A program made the position numbers and the translations under genes. The notes under the pieces are model-generated. The model was not told where the DNA came from and made no database searches. It saw nothing but the letters and a program-made list of their open reading frames with translations. Below, piece by piece: positions 1 to 7,908 of a stretch of DNA of 64,000 nucleotides. This DNA comes from CAVTWS01 sp963738445 (lineage in GTDB: Bacteria; Actinomycetota; Acidimicrobiia; Acidimicrobiales; SHLQ01), in contig CAVTWS010000004.1 in NCBI GenBank assembly GCA_963738445.1, forward strand, positions 372,001 to 436,000, in the 5' to 3' direction. Position 1 is the first letter of the stretch. Each line of letters starts with the position of its first letter.

Positions 1-576
1 GTGCTGATGCTCGACCTGTCCTTGTCGATGCCCATGCGGGACAACTTCTTGCCCGCCAAGAAGGTCGCCATGGCCCTGCACTCGCTGATCTCGAGCCAGT
101 ATCCACGGGACTACCTCGGGATCGTCACCTTCGCCGCCGTCGCCCACGAGATCCGCCCCGAGGACCTTCCCAAGGTCATGTGGGACTACGACTACGGCAC
201 CAACATGCAGCACGGCTTGACCCTGGCCCGCCGCATGCTGGCCCGCCAGAGCGGCACCAAGCAGATCATCATGATCACCGATGGTGAACCCACCGCCCAC
301 CTGATGACCGACGGCCGGCCGTACTTCAGCTACCCACCGTCCCGGGAGACACTGGAGCTCACCCTCACCGAGGTGGCGCGTTGCACCCGCGATCGCATCC
401 GGATCAACACGTTCATGCTCGACGCCACCTCCTCGTTGAGCAGGTTCGTCGAGCAGATGAGCAAGATGAACGGCGGCCGGGCGTTCTTCACCACGAACGA
501 GGACCTCGGCGATTACGTGCTGGTCGATTTCGTCGAGCAGCGTCGCAAGATGCAGCGCGGCACCCGGTCCGCCTGA
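1..576 (+). CDS. VWA domain protein, N-terminus cut by window edge
   Basis: This is the C-terminal part of a von Willebrand factor A domain protein; 191 codons are visible and the reading frame is open to base 1, so the true start lies upstream. A complete MIDAS metal site is visible: DLSLS (D5, S7, S9 of the visible part), T67 in GTNMQ and D94 in MITDGEP. Bacterial VWA proteins of this kind often work with MoxR-type AAA+ chaperones in metal insertion or complex assembly, but no partner is visible because the upstream DNA is missing. The role is therefore left open. Confidence 0.8.
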   Translation: MLMLDLSLSMPMRDNFLPAKKVAMALHSLISSQYPRDYLGIVTFAAVAHEIRPEDLPKVMWDYDYGTNMQHGLTLARRMLARQSGTKQIIMITDGEPTAHLMTDGRPYFSYPPSRETLELTLTEVARCTRDRIRINTFMLDATSSLSRFVEQMSKMNGGRAFFTTNEDLGDYVLVDFVEQRRKMQRGTRSA

Positions 577-663
577 TCCTCCGTGTCCTCGGGAGTGGTC
601 GGACGCGGTGAAGGCTCCTCGCCCATCCCGGCAGGAAATGCGTTCCCGGTCTGGACACGGCCG

Positions 664-681
664 AATAACAGTGCTGTAATT
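664..681. promoter_or_regulatory. AT-rich imperfect palindrome upstream of whiB
   Basis: An 18-bp near-palindrome, AATaACAGtgCTGTaATT, has arms that match except at one pair and the central TG. It sits in an unusually AT-rich patch of the 248-bp gap before the first WhiB gene, about 145 bp from its start. This looks like an operator or a promoter-proximal site. No regulator can be named. The rest of 577-824 shows no gene that I can support. Confidence 0.3.
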
Positions 682-824
682 ACACGGATCGAAGTTAAGC
701 GACTCGGAGGAGTCGTCGTTCGTTTCCCGCCACGGGGACAGGCGACACCACTGCAGTTGCCGGCACGGCGGCCGGTCTGCCGACGACCGACGAGCAGAAC
801 CGGCGCCGAGCCGGGAGGCGACCT

Positions 825-1100
825 ATGGCAGCGCAACAGACCGCGGAGGAAGACAAGTCCTGGCAGGACTACGCGAACTGCCTCGGCGTCGACCCCGATC
901 TCTTCTTCCCCGAGCGTGGTGCATCGACGCGCGAGGCCAAGGAGGTCTGCCGCGGCTGCGTCGTCCGGGACGACTGCCTCGAGTACGCCCTGCGCAATGG
1001 TGAGAAGTTCGGCATCTGGGGCGGGATGAGTGAGCGCGAGCGCCGGCGCATCCGTCGCCAGCGCGCCATCGCCCGCGCCGCTGGTACCGCGACGGCCTGA
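825..1100 (+). CDS. WhiB-family iron-sulfur transcriptional regulator
   Basis: A 91-aa WhiB-like protein. The four cluster ligands are C19, C42, C45 and C51 (C-X22-C-X2-C-X5-C), followed by the family turn GIWGG at about 63-67 and a basic tail (RERRRIRRQR) that fits DNA contact. WhiB proteins bind a 4Fe-4S cluster and usually act with the principal sigma factor. The start is supported by a GGGAGG ribosome-binding site six bases before ATG 825. The stop codon lies inside the first unit of a 31-bp tandem repeat. Which WhiB class (developmental, redox or other) cannot be decided from sequence alone. Confidence 0.93.
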   Translation: MAAQQTAEEDKSWQDYANCLGVDPDLFFPERGASTREAKEVCRGCVVRDDCLEYALRNGEKFGIWGGMSERERRRIRRQRAIARAAGTATA

Positions 1101-1250
1101 GCCGGCGCCCAGCAACACCGCGACGGCCTGAGCCGGCGCCCAGCAACACCGCGACGGCCTGAGCCGGCGCCCAGCAACACCGCGACGGCCTGAGCCGGCG
1201 CCCAGCAACACCGCGACGGCCTGAGCCGGCGCCCAGCAACACCGCGACGG
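1086..1250. repeat. 31-bp tandem repeat, 5 copies plus 10 bp
   Basis: The unit begins ACCGCGACGGCCTGAGCCGG and is repeated exactly five times with a period of 31 (starts 1086, 1117, 1148, 1179, 1210), then a 10-bp partial copy at 1241. The first copy contains the last codons and TGA of whiB. Each unit can fold into a hairpin GCG-A-CGGC/CTGA loop/GCCG-G-CGC, so the transcript would carry five identical stem-loops in a row. There are no unique spacers, so it is not a CRISPR array. Confidence 0.95.
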
Positions 1251-1315
1251 GTCGACCGCGCAGATCGCAGATCGGCGATTACCCTGGAGGGTGCCCGTCC
1301 TGGAAGGACTCACTC

Positions 1316-1492
1316 ATGGTGCTCGCCGCTCTGTCCACGAACGAATTGCTCATCGTTCTGCTCATCTTGCTGCTGGTTTTCGGTGGAGCTCAGCTTCCGA
1401 AGCTGGCGCGATCGCTGGGCCAGGCCCAGAAGGAGTTCAAGCAAGGCTTGGACGACGGCGCCAAGGGCACGGACGACACGACCAACGTGTAA
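1316..1492 (+). CDS. tatA: Twin-arginine translocase subunit TatA
   Basis: A 58-aa protein with the full TatA plan: a short outside N-terminus, one membrane helix (about residues 10-22, ELLIVLLILLLVF), the hinge FGGAQLPKLARSLG, an amphipathic helix ending FKQG and a short acidic tail. TatA forms the pore-like oligomer that moves folded proteins across the cytoplasmic membrane. A GGAAGG ribosome-binding site lies about 9 bases before the ATG. The gene stands alone between two whiB-like genes; tatB and tatC are not in the window. A strong hairpin follows it. Confidence 0.92.
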   Translation: MVLAALSTNELLIVLLILLLVFGGAQLPKLARSLGQAQKEFKQGLDDGAKGTDDTTNV

Positions 1493-1540
1493 CCCGTCGA
1501 CACCCTCTCGGTGCCGACGCAGAGACCGTACGAACGAAGG

Positions 1541-1568
1541 ACAGGCCACCCCGGGCGGGGTGGCCTGT
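1541..1568 (+). terminator. Hairpin terminator after tatA
   Basis: A perfect 12-bp stem, ACAGGCCACCCC / GGGGTGGCCTGT, with a GGGC loop, lies 49 bp after the tatA stop. There is only a weak T-rich tail, which is usual in high-GC actinobacteria. It also sits 62 bp beyond the end of the convergent WhiB gene, so it may serve both directions. Confidence 0.75.
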
Positions 1569-1629
1569 TGCGTGTTGGTGGTGATGGTGCCGAAGCTCGG
1601 CCGGCACTCCCCAAGGCGTGGGACCGCGG

Positions 1630-1869
1630 TCAGGAGGCGATGGCGGTGAGGCGGCGGCGCTTGAGGATCCGACGGCGCTCCCGTTCGGAGCATCCGCCCC
1701 ACACCCCGTGCTCGATTCGATTCATCAGGGCGTATTCGAGGCACGGCACCTTTTCGGGGCACGTGGCGCAGATGCGTCGGGCGACCTCGACTCCCACGCC
1801 GTCGCTCGGGAAGAAGAGCGCCGGCGGTTTCTCGGCACAGTTACCCTTGGCCATCCACGTTGTGTCCAT
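1630..1869 (-). CDS. WhiB-family iron-sulfur transcriptional regulator
   Basis: A second WhiB-like protein, 79 aa from the chosen start. Four cysteines have WhiB spacing (C11, C34, C37 and C43 from this start: N-C, CATC, PC), followed by GVWGG and a basic segment (ERERRRILKRRR). An in-frame ATG exists four codons upstream (1881), but that codon overlaps a GGAGG that would be an ideal ribosome-binding site, five bases before the ATG at 1869. I therefore take 1869 as the start. It is divergent from the small gene at 2033. Confidence 0.9.
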   Translation of the reverse strand: MDTTWMAKGNCAEKPPALFFPSDGVGVEVARRICATCPEKVPCLEYALMNRIEHGVWGGCSERERRRILKRRRLTAIAS

Positions 1870-1997
1870 GCGGTCCTCCATGAGTTGGGCTGCCGCGCTG
1901 TGAGTAGTACGTACGGATCAGGGCGAAAGTTCCGGTAAATCCTGCCCCGTCGCGAGCGGCTGCACACGTCACCCGGGTGAGCGGTTCCCCGCGACGG

Positions 1998-2003
1998 TAG
2001 GCT
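1998..2003 (+). promoter_or_regulatory. -10 hexamer TAGGCT
   Basis: A TAGGCT hexamer matches the TANNNT pattern found before many genes in this window. Here it lies 29 bp before ATG 2033, so the transcript would have a short leader, which contains an AAGGAG-like ribosome-binding site. Confidence 0.4.
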
Positions 2004-2032
2004 GGAAACCCCGTCAAGGAGCGTTTATCGAG

Positions 2033-2290
2033 ATGACCGACGTCAGTACCGAGCCGCCGGTAGCTCACTCGAAGATCGTCTACCTGGGTCCGGTCGCGCC
2101 GCATTGGGACGTTCGGCTGGTGTCGGGCGAACGGGCCGTCATCGACGGATTCCGCGATCGTGTGAACGCCCGCCTCCTGCTGTTGCCGCCTCACGATCCG
2201 CAGTTCCGGCGCAACCGGGAGCGGGTCAACCGGGATGCCGAACGGGAGCGCATCTACCTCGAGTGGGACCTCGGATACGACGAGGATTGA
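2033..2290 (+). CDS. Small conserved-looking protein of unknown function
   Basis: An 85-aa soluble, charged protein. I do not recognise a family. Visible points: an N-terminal segment with IVYLGPVAPHWDV, a basic middle (RRNRERVNRDAERER) and an acidic end (EWDLGYDED). There is no signal peptide or membrane segment. It has a -10-like TAGGCT and a leader with AAGGAG upstream, and codon use matches its neighbours, so it is probably a real gene. It lies between a divergent WhiB gene and ppk, 100 bp before the latter. Confidence 0.6.
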   Translation: MTDVSTEPPVAHSKIVYLGPVAPHWDVRLVSGERAVIDGFRDRVNARLLLLPPHDPQFRRNRERVNRDAERERIYLEWDLGYDED

Positions 2291-2390
2291 GCTCGTGGAA
2301 CGGTCGGATGTCGCCTCGTCGATGACCGGTCGACCGCTCATCCCGGCGCCGCTGGTGCCGACGGGTCCTGTGTCACGATGAGAGAACTCG

Positions 2391-4526
2391 ATGTCGGTCA
2401 CCGAAGCCCCCACCGATCCCGCACCGATCTACGGCCCGACCGCCACCGTCGGCGGATTCGACCGTAACCCCACGCGCTTCTTGAGCCGCGAGCTGTCGTG
2501 GCTCGCCTTCAACGCTCGGGTGCTGGCCCTGGCCGGCGATCCGGAGTTGCCGCTGCTGGAGCGGGCCAAGTTCCTCGCCATCTTCGCGGGCAACCTCGAC
2601 GAGTTCTTCCAGGTTCGCGTCGCCGGTCTCGCTGATCAACGGGCCGCCGGCATCGTCTCGACGGGCCCCGACGGTCGGTCGCCCGAGCGTCAACTCGGCG
2701 CGGTCCGGTCGGTGGTCACCGAGCTGATCGCCGAGCAGAACCGCGTCCTGCTCGACGAAGTGGTCCCGGGGCTCGGGGCCGCCGGGATCGAGCTCATCCA
2801 GTTCGCCGACGTGACGCCGGACGAGGCCGCGGCGATGTCGGCGATGTTCGACGAGCGGGTGTCGCCCATCCTCACGCCGCTCGCCGTCGATCCGGGCCAC
2901 CCGTTCCCCTACATCTCCGACCTCTCGCTGAACCTGGCGGTCGTGGTCCGGCACCCGACCACGGGCGGGCGTCACTTCGCCCGCGTCAAGGTGCCCGACA
3001 CGTTGCCTCGGTACGTTCACGTCCCGGGCCGGTCGGCCTATGTGCGGCTCGAGGATCTGATCGCCGTCCATCTCGACCGCTTGTTCGTGGGCATGGATGT
3101 CGTCGAGCATCACGTGTTCCGCGTGACCCGCAACGCTGACCTGATCCTCGAGGAAGAGGAAGCCGACGATCTCTTGAGCGCCGTCGAGATGGAGCTCCGC
3201 CGCCGCCGGTTCGGTCGGGCGGTTCGGCTGGAGATCCGTTCCGACATCTCGTCGGAGGTGCGCCGCCGGCTCATTCGGGAGCTCGATCTCGACGAGTCCG
3301 ATGTCTACGAGATCGACGGTCCGCTGGATCACACGGGCTTGTGGCAGCTCACTGGGCTCGACCGGTCAGACCTGCTCTTCCCGAGGTTCAACGGGGTTGC
3401 TGACGCCGACCTGACCGACGGTGGTCGCCCGGCCGACATCTTCACCCTCCTGCGCGACCGGGACCTCTTGCTCCACCATCCGTACACGTCGTTCACCGCG
3501 TCGGTGGGCGAGTTCGTGCGTCAGGCGGCCAACGATCCCGCCGTGCTCGCCATCAAGATGACGCTGTATCGAACGGCGGGGGAGAGCCCCCTGATCGAGA
3601 ACTTGATCGCCGCCGCCGAGTCCGGCAAACAGGTCGCGGTGATGATCGAGTTGAAGGCCCGGTTCGACGAGGCCAACAACATCACGTGGGCCCGCCGGCT
3701 GGAGCAGGCCGGCGTGCACGTCACCTACGGCCTGGTCGGCCTCAAGACGCACGCCAAGATCTGCATGGTGGTGCGCGACGAACCCGACGGGATGCGGCGG
3801 TACGTCCATCTGGGCACCGGCAACTACAACCATCGCACTGCTCGCACCTACGAAGACCTCGGCCTGCTCACCGCCGACCCGACCATCGGTGCCGATGTGT
3901 CCACCCTCGTCAACGCGCTCACCGGCTACGGCCGGGGTCTGCAGCTGCATTCGCTGCTGATGGCCCCGTACGCCCTGCGGTCCGGGATCGTGGCCCTGAT
4001 CGCTAACGAGGCCACGTACGGCCCACAGGGCCGGATCGTGATGAAGGTGAACAGCCTGGTCGACCAGGAGACCATCGATGCCCTGTATGCCGCCTCGCAG
4101 GCGGGGGTCCAGATCGATCTGATCATTCGCGGGATCTGTTGCCTGCGCCCGGGGGTGGAGGGCCTGTCGGAGAACATCCGGGTCCGATCGATCATCGGTC
4201 GGTACCTCGAGCACTCCCGCGTGTATGCCTTCGCGAACGGCGACGGCCCCGGTGCGCACGTCTACCTGCTCGGATCCGCCGACCTGATGGAACGCAACCT
4301 GGATCGCCGGGTCGAGACCTTGGTGCGGATCGGCGATCCCGCCCTTCAGGAACGTCTCCAGCACATCTTCGACAGGTGTCTGGCCGATGAACGGCTGGCC
4401 TGGACCCTCGATGGCGAGGGTACGTGGAGCCTGCGCCCGCGCCTTGACACCGTCTCGTGCCAGGAGCTCTTCCAGGTCGACGCCATCGCCCGCGCTGCCG
4501 CTCCACCCGCATCCGGTATCGGCTGA
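2391..4526 (+). CDS. ppk: Polyphosphate kinase 1
   Basis: At 711 aa this has the normal length for PPK1. It makes inorganic polyphosphate from the gamma phosphate of ATP, reversibly. The N-terminal domain is recognisable (RNPTRFLSRELSWLAFNARV, NLDEFFQVR), and so are the two phospholipase-D-like C-terminal domains. The expected phospho-histidine is H473 in YVHLGTGNYN, and the second catalytic histidine is H608 in RYLEHSRVY. The gene precedes a PHO box and the pst operon, which places it in phosphate storage and starvation response. A small hairpin (CGGCTG/CAGCCG, 4542-4558) follows the stop and could end the transcript. Confidence 0.96.
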   Translation: MSVTEAPTDPAPIYGPTATVGGFDRNPTRFLSRELSWLAFNARVLALAGDPELPLLERAKFLAIFAGNLDEFFQVRVAGLADQRAAGIVSTGPDGRSPERQLGAVRSVVTELIAEQNRVLLDEVVPGLGAAGIELIQFADVTPDEAAAMSAMFDERVSPILTPLAVDPGHPFPYISDLSLNLAVVVRHPTTGGRHFARVKVPDTLPRYVHVPGRSAYVRLEDLIAVHLDRLFVGMDVVEHHVFRVTRNADLILEEEEADDLLSAVEMELRRRRFGRAVRLEIRSDISSEVRRRLIRELDLDESDVYEIDGPLDHTGLWQLTGLDRSDLLFPRFNGVADADLTDGGRPADIFTLLRDRDLLLHHPYTSFTASVGEFVRQAANDPAVLAIKMTLYRTAGESPLIENLIAAAESGKQVAVMIELKARFDEANNITWARRLEQAGVHVTYGLVGLKTHAKICMVVRDEPDGMRRYVHLGTGNYNHRTARTYEDLGLLTADPTIGADVSTLVNALTGYGRGLQLHSLLMAPYALRSGIVALIANEATYGPQGRIVMKVNSLVDQETIDALYAASQAGVQIDLIIRGICCLRPGVEGLSENIRVRSIIGRYLEHSRVYAFANGDGPGAHVYLLGSADLMERNLDRRVETLVRIGDPALQERLQHIFDRCLADERLAWTLDGEGTWSLRPRLDTVSCQELFQVDAIARAAAPPASGIG

Positions 4527-4557
4527 CCACTCCGGCGCCCCCGGCTGTTCCGCAGCC

Positions 4558-4601
4558 GTTCATGTCGTGTTCACCCGGTGAATTCCGGGTGGTCAACCTC
4601 G
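4558..4601 (+). promoter_or_regulatory. PHO box (four 11-nt direct-repeat units) before pstS
   Basis: Four consecutive 11-nt units are visible: GTTCATGTCGT (4558), GTTCACCCGGT (4569), GAATTCCGGGT (4580) and GGTCAACCTCG (4591). The second unit matches the GTTCACC core known for PhoP operators of Streptomyces; units 1 and 4 match partly and unit 3 poorly. The position, about 100 bp before pstS, fits activation by the response regulator encoded at 10884. A possible -10 (TACCGT, 4606-4611) follows directly. Confidence 0.7.
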
Positions 4602-4698
4602 GCCCGTACCGTCGTCAGTGTCGCGGGTGTCCTGCGACGAGATGAACAGTCTTGGGCGTGGGCCCATGACGACGAACAGACCCAGGAGGTCGGTTTCC

Positions 4699-5832
4699 GT
4701 GATTTCCCCCAAGACCAAGTGGCGCTCGCTGCTGGCCCTCGTACTCGGCCTGGCCCTCGTGGCCTCGGCTTGTGGCGACGACGACGATGACGCCGTCGAC
4801 ACCGAGACCACGGTCGCCGACGATGGCGCCACGACGACGGTCGCCGCAGACGGCACCGAGACGACCGTCGCTCCCGACTCGGGTGGCGACAGCGGTGGCA
4901 CGGCCACCGTCGATCCCGCCGCCTCCGGCGACGTGTTCGTGTCCGGCTCGTCGACGGTCGAGCCCATCTCCGTGCGGGTGGCCGAGCTGCTCGCCGACGT
5001 AGCGCCGGATGTCAACGTGACAGTCGAGGGTCCCGGCACCGGCGACGGATTCGTGAAGTTCTGCGCGGGCGAGGCGGACATCGCCGACGCCTCCCGGGCG
5101 ATCAAGGACGAGGAAGTACAGGCGTGCGCCGATGCCGGCATCGAGTTCATCGAGCTCGCCGTGGCGTACGACGGCCTCACCGTCATGACCAGCCCCGACA
5201 ACGCCGATGTCACCTGCCTCACGACGGCCGATCTGTACGCCCTCATCGGCCCCGAGTCCGAGGGTTTCGGCAACTGGTCTGATGCCCAGGACCTGGCGAC
5301 TGCGCTCGGCTCGACCACGACCTTCCCCGATGCCTCGCTCGACCTGACCGGTCCCGGACCGGAATCGGGCACGTATGACGCCTTCATCGAGCTGGCGCTC
5401 GGAGACGTTGCCGAGGCGCAGGTCGAGGCCGGCGCCATCACCGAGGACCAGGCCGGGGTCACCCGCCCCGACTACGCCAGTTCGGCCGATGACAACGTCA
5501 TCATTCAGAACATCGAGGGCTCCGGCGGCTCGCTCGGCTGGGTCGGTTTCGCCTTCGCATCCGCTGAGGGCGACAACATAAAAGAGATCGAGGTCGATGC
5601 CGGCGACGGATGTATCGCCCCGACGGTGGAGACGATCGCTGACGGCAGCTACCCGCTGAGCCGGACCTTGTACATCTACGTCAACGCGGCCGCAGCCGCC
5701 GAGAACCCGGCCGTCCACGCTTACGTCGATTACTACCTGAGCGATGGTCTGATCGCGGTGTCCGAGGTCGGCTACGTCGACCTCGACGATGCGGCGTTGC
5801 AGGCCAGCCTTGACGCCTGGGCATCGATGTGA
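4699..5832 (+). CDS. pstS: Phosphate-binding lipoprotein PstS
   Basis: The periplasmic-side phosphate receptor of the Pst ABC transporter, 377 aa. The frame is open further upstream, but GTG 4699 is chosen because a perfect AGGAGG lies nine bases before it and because it gives a classic lipoprotein signal: ISPKTKWRSLLALVLGLALV then the lipobox ASAC. The lipidated cysteine is followed by a run of aspartates and a Thr/Ala-rich linker. The phosphate-binding motifs are present: SGSSTVEPI, GPGTGDGF, DASR and GPGPESGTYDAF. The last eight residues and the stop are duplicated downstream by a 26-bp repeat. Confidence 0.95.
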   Translation: MISPKTKWRSLLALVLGLALVASACGDDDDDAVDTETTVADDGATTTVAADGTETTVAPDSGGDSGGTATVDPAASGDVFVSGSSTVEPISVRVAELLADVAPDVNVTVEGPGTGDGFVKFCAGEADIADASRAIKDEEVQACADAGIEFIELAVAYDGLTVMTSPDNADVTCLTTADLYALIGPESEGFGNWSDAQDLATALGSTTTFPDASLDLTGPGPESGTYDAFIELALGDVAEAQVEAGAITEDQAGVTRPDYASSADDNVIIQNIEGSGGSLGWVGFAFASAEGDNIKEIEVDAGDGCIAPTVETIADGSYPLSRTLYIYVNAAAAAENPAVHAYVDYYLSDGLIAVSEVGYVDLDDAALQASLDAWASM

Positions 5833-5857
5833 GCCTTGACTCCTGGGCGTCGATGTA
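5806..5857. repeat. 26-bp imperfect tandem duplication across the pstS stop
   Basis: Units 5806-5831 and 5832-5857 differ at only three positions. Unit 1 encodes SLDAWASM and runs into TGA; unit 2, read in its own frame, would encode SLDSWASM and then TAG. Because 26 is not a multiple of three, the copy is out of frame and untranslated. Confidence 0.85.
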
Positions 5858-5899
5858 GGCCCGGGTTCCCCCCGAGCACCGCTCAAGGAGCTGTGCTGT

Positions 5900-5939
5900 G
5901 ATGGTGGGGCCGGGATTCCCCTTCCCCGGCCCCACCATC
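5900..5939 (+). terminator. Strong hairpin between pstS and pstC
   Basis: A perfect 15-bp stem, GATGGTGGGGCCGGG / CCCGGCCCCACCATC, with a 10-nt loop, lies in the 159-bp gap between pstS and pstC and has no T tract. In other bacteria such a structure lets most transcripts end or stabilise after pstS, so that the binding protein is made in excess over the membrane parts. The same role is inferred here. Confidence 0.7.
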
Positions 5940-5991
5940 GTGCTCTGTCTGACCTTCCTGTCCCTCCCCGACCCGATCTGAAGGGATCGTC

Positions 5992-6933
5992 ATGTCCGAG
6001 GCGATGTTCCGTGGGCCGATGACCGTCGAGTCGCTCGCCGGCAACCCACGTCGCCACACCCGTGAGCGTTTCATGCAGGCCATCTTCATGGCCGCGGCGC
6101 TCGTGTCGGTAGTCATCAGCATCGCCATCGTGTGGTCACTGGTGCGGGACGCCATCGATTTCTTGATCCACGTCGACTACGGCTCGTTGTGGGCCTCGAG
6201 CTGGAACCCCCGGCAGGGTCAGTTCGACCTCAAGACCGTGTTCGTGGGCAGCCTGATCATCACCGCCGTCGCCATGGTGGTGGCGGTACCGATCGGCCTG
6301 GCCTCGGCCATCTATCTCTCCGAATACGCGAGCGTGCGGGTGCGCCGGGTGCTCAAACCGGTGCTCGAAGTCCTCGCCGGAGTTCCCAGCGTGGTGCTGG
6401 GCTGGTGGGCCTTGACCACCATCTCGCCCGATCTCGTCCAGAAGCTCTTCAACTCCGCTGAGCCCCAGAACTTCGCCGCCGCCGGGATCGCCACGGGGGT
6501 GCTGGTCGTCCCCCTGATCGCCTCAGTGGCCGAGGACGCCCTCAACTCGGTGCCCAAGTCGCTCCGTGAGGCCTCGGCCGGTCTCGGGGCGAGAAAGAAG
6601 ACGACGAGCCTCAAGGTGGTCATGCCCGCGGCTGTATCGGGCATCGTGGCGGCCGTCATCATCGGCGTATCCCGGGCCATCGGCGAGACCATGGTGGCCA
6701 AGATCGCCGCCGGCGCCGCCTCCTCGGCCCAGTTCACCGCCAACCCACTCGATGGTGGTTTGAGCGTCACGTCGGCCATGACGTCGGTGATCGGCACCGA
6801 CCAGGTCGCCGGCGATGCCGCCGGGCTCACCTATTCGAGCCTGTTCTTCCTCGGCATGTTGTTGTTCCTGGTCACCCTGGGGCTGAACATGGCGGCCGAT
6901 CGTTTCGTTCGCCGGGTCCGGGAGGTCTACTGA
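5992..6933 (+). CDS. pstC: Phosphate ABC transporter permease PstC
   Basis: A 313-aa inner-membrane permease with about six membrane helices. The binding-protein-dependent permease signature is seen in the stretch SLREASAGLGARKKTTSLKV at about residues 193-212. The conserved FVGSLIITAVAMVVAVPIGL helix and the ending FVRRVREVY are typical of PstC. It forms the channel with PstA. The stop overlaps the pstA start (TGATG), so the two are translationally coupled. Confidence 0.95.
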   Translation: MSEAMFRGPMTVESLAGNPRRHTRERFMQAIFMAAALVSVVISIAIVWSLVRDAIDFLIHVDYGSLWASSWNPRQGQFDLKTVFVGSLIITAVAMVVAVPIGLASAIYLSEYASVRVRRVLKPVLEVLAGVPSVVLGWWALTTISPDLVQKLFNSAEPQNFAAAGIATGVLVVPLIASVAEDALNSVPKSLREASAGLGARKKTTSLKVVMPAAVSGIVAAVIIGVSRAIGETMVAKIAAGAASSAQFTANPLDGGLSVTSAMTSVIGTDQVAGDAAGLTYSSLFFLGMLLFLVTLGLNMAADRFVRRVREVY

Positions 6934-7907
6934 TGGCCCTGGCTCCTCTCGTGGACACCGGCGACATCGCCCGCCGGGTCGAGTCCCAGCTCCACGGCGG
7001 CCGCCGTGACACCGCGGGCCGGGCGTTCCAGGTCGCCCTCCTGGGAGCGCTGGCCCTCGCCCTAGCGGTACTGGTGATCCTGTTCATCGACATCGCCCGC
7101 CGGGGCTGGCCCGTCCTGTCGAGTGACCTGCAGAGCTTCCTGGCCGGTGAGCTGAGGTCGCAACCCGACGATGCCCAGGTCGGCATCTTCCAGGGCCTCC
7201 GAGGGTCCTTCTGGATCGGGGTGTTCGTGCTCGTGTTCGCCGTTCCCACCGGCATCGCCGCGGCGATCTACCTCGAGGAGTACGCCCACCACGGTGCCAT
7301 CTCCCGGTTCATCGCCGTGAACATCCGCAACCTGGCCGGCGTTCCGTCGATCGTTTACGGCATCTTGGGGCTGTCGCTCTTCGTGAAGGCGACGGACTTC
7401 TTCACCAAGGGCCCGTCGATCATGGCCGCCGGGATGACCCTGGCGGTCTTGGTGCTCCCCGTGATCATCATCACGTCGGCCGAGGCGGTCAGGGCGGTGC
7501 CCCAGGCGCTGCGGGAAGGCGCATATGGCCTCGGGGCCACGAAGTGGGACACCATCCGCACGCAGGTGCTTCCGTACGCCGCTCCGGGCATCATCACGGG
7601 ATCGCTTCTTTCTCTGGCCCGCGCCATCGGCGAGGCCGCTCCGATACTGGTAGTGGGGGCCATCACCGGCCGGTTGGCGACCGACCATGGGGGCTTCTTC
7701 GACGTCGGTCAGCTGACCGAGAGGTTCACGGCCTTGCCGATCATCATCAACGAGTGGAGCTCCGAAGCCGACAAGGCTGGTTCCCCGGTCCAGTTCCAGG
7801 AGAACCTCGCTCCGGCCGCCGCGTTCGTGCTCGTGCTCATCGTTCTCCTCCTCAGCGTGGTGGCCATCCTCCTCCGGTCCCGTTTCGAGAAGCGCCGAGG
7901 TACCTGA
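6933..7907 (+). CDS. pstA: Phosphate ABC transporter permease PstA
   Basis: A 324-aa permease with six predicted helices and the permease loop ALREGAYGLGATKWDTIRTQ, which contacts the ATPase. Other PstA-like features are IYLEEYA, NIRNLAGVPSIVYGILGL and the conserved ARAIGEAAPIL. The start overlaps pstC by one base; the stop is one base before pstB. It acts with PstC to move phosphate across the membrane. Confidence 0.95.
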   Translation: MALAPLVDTGDIARRVESQLHGGRRDTAGRAFQVALLGALALALAVLVILFIDIARRGWPVLSSDLQSFLAGELRSQPDDAQVGIFQGLRGSFWIGVFVLVFAVPTGIAAAIYLEEYAHHGAISRFIAVNIRNLAGVPSIVYGILGLSLFVKATDFFTKGPSIMAAGMTLAVLVLPVIIITSAEAVRAVPQALREGAYGLGATKWDTIRTQVLPYAAPGIITGSLLSLARAIGEAAPILVVGAITGRLATDHGGFFDVGQLTERFTALPIIINEWSSEADKAGSPVQFQENLAPAAAFVLVLIVLLLSVVAILLRSRFEKRRGT

Positions 7908-7908
7908 C

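Noticed and set aside
1086..1250. CRISPR array
   Set aside because: The units are contiguous with no unique spacers, and no cas gene is near.
1932..1950. Possible att duplicate of the tRNA-fMet 3' end (AAATCCTGCCCC)
   Set aside because: Only 12 bases match, in a promoter region with no integrase or junction nearby; a chance match is likely.
2373..3332. 319-aa minus-strand ORF over ppk
   Set aside because: It is antisense to a certain ppk gene, with no motifs and no ribosome-binding site.
4618..4698. Upstream pstS starts (4618, 4666)
   Set aside because: The AGGAGG nine bases before GTG 4699 and a proper signal peptide from that codon decide against them.
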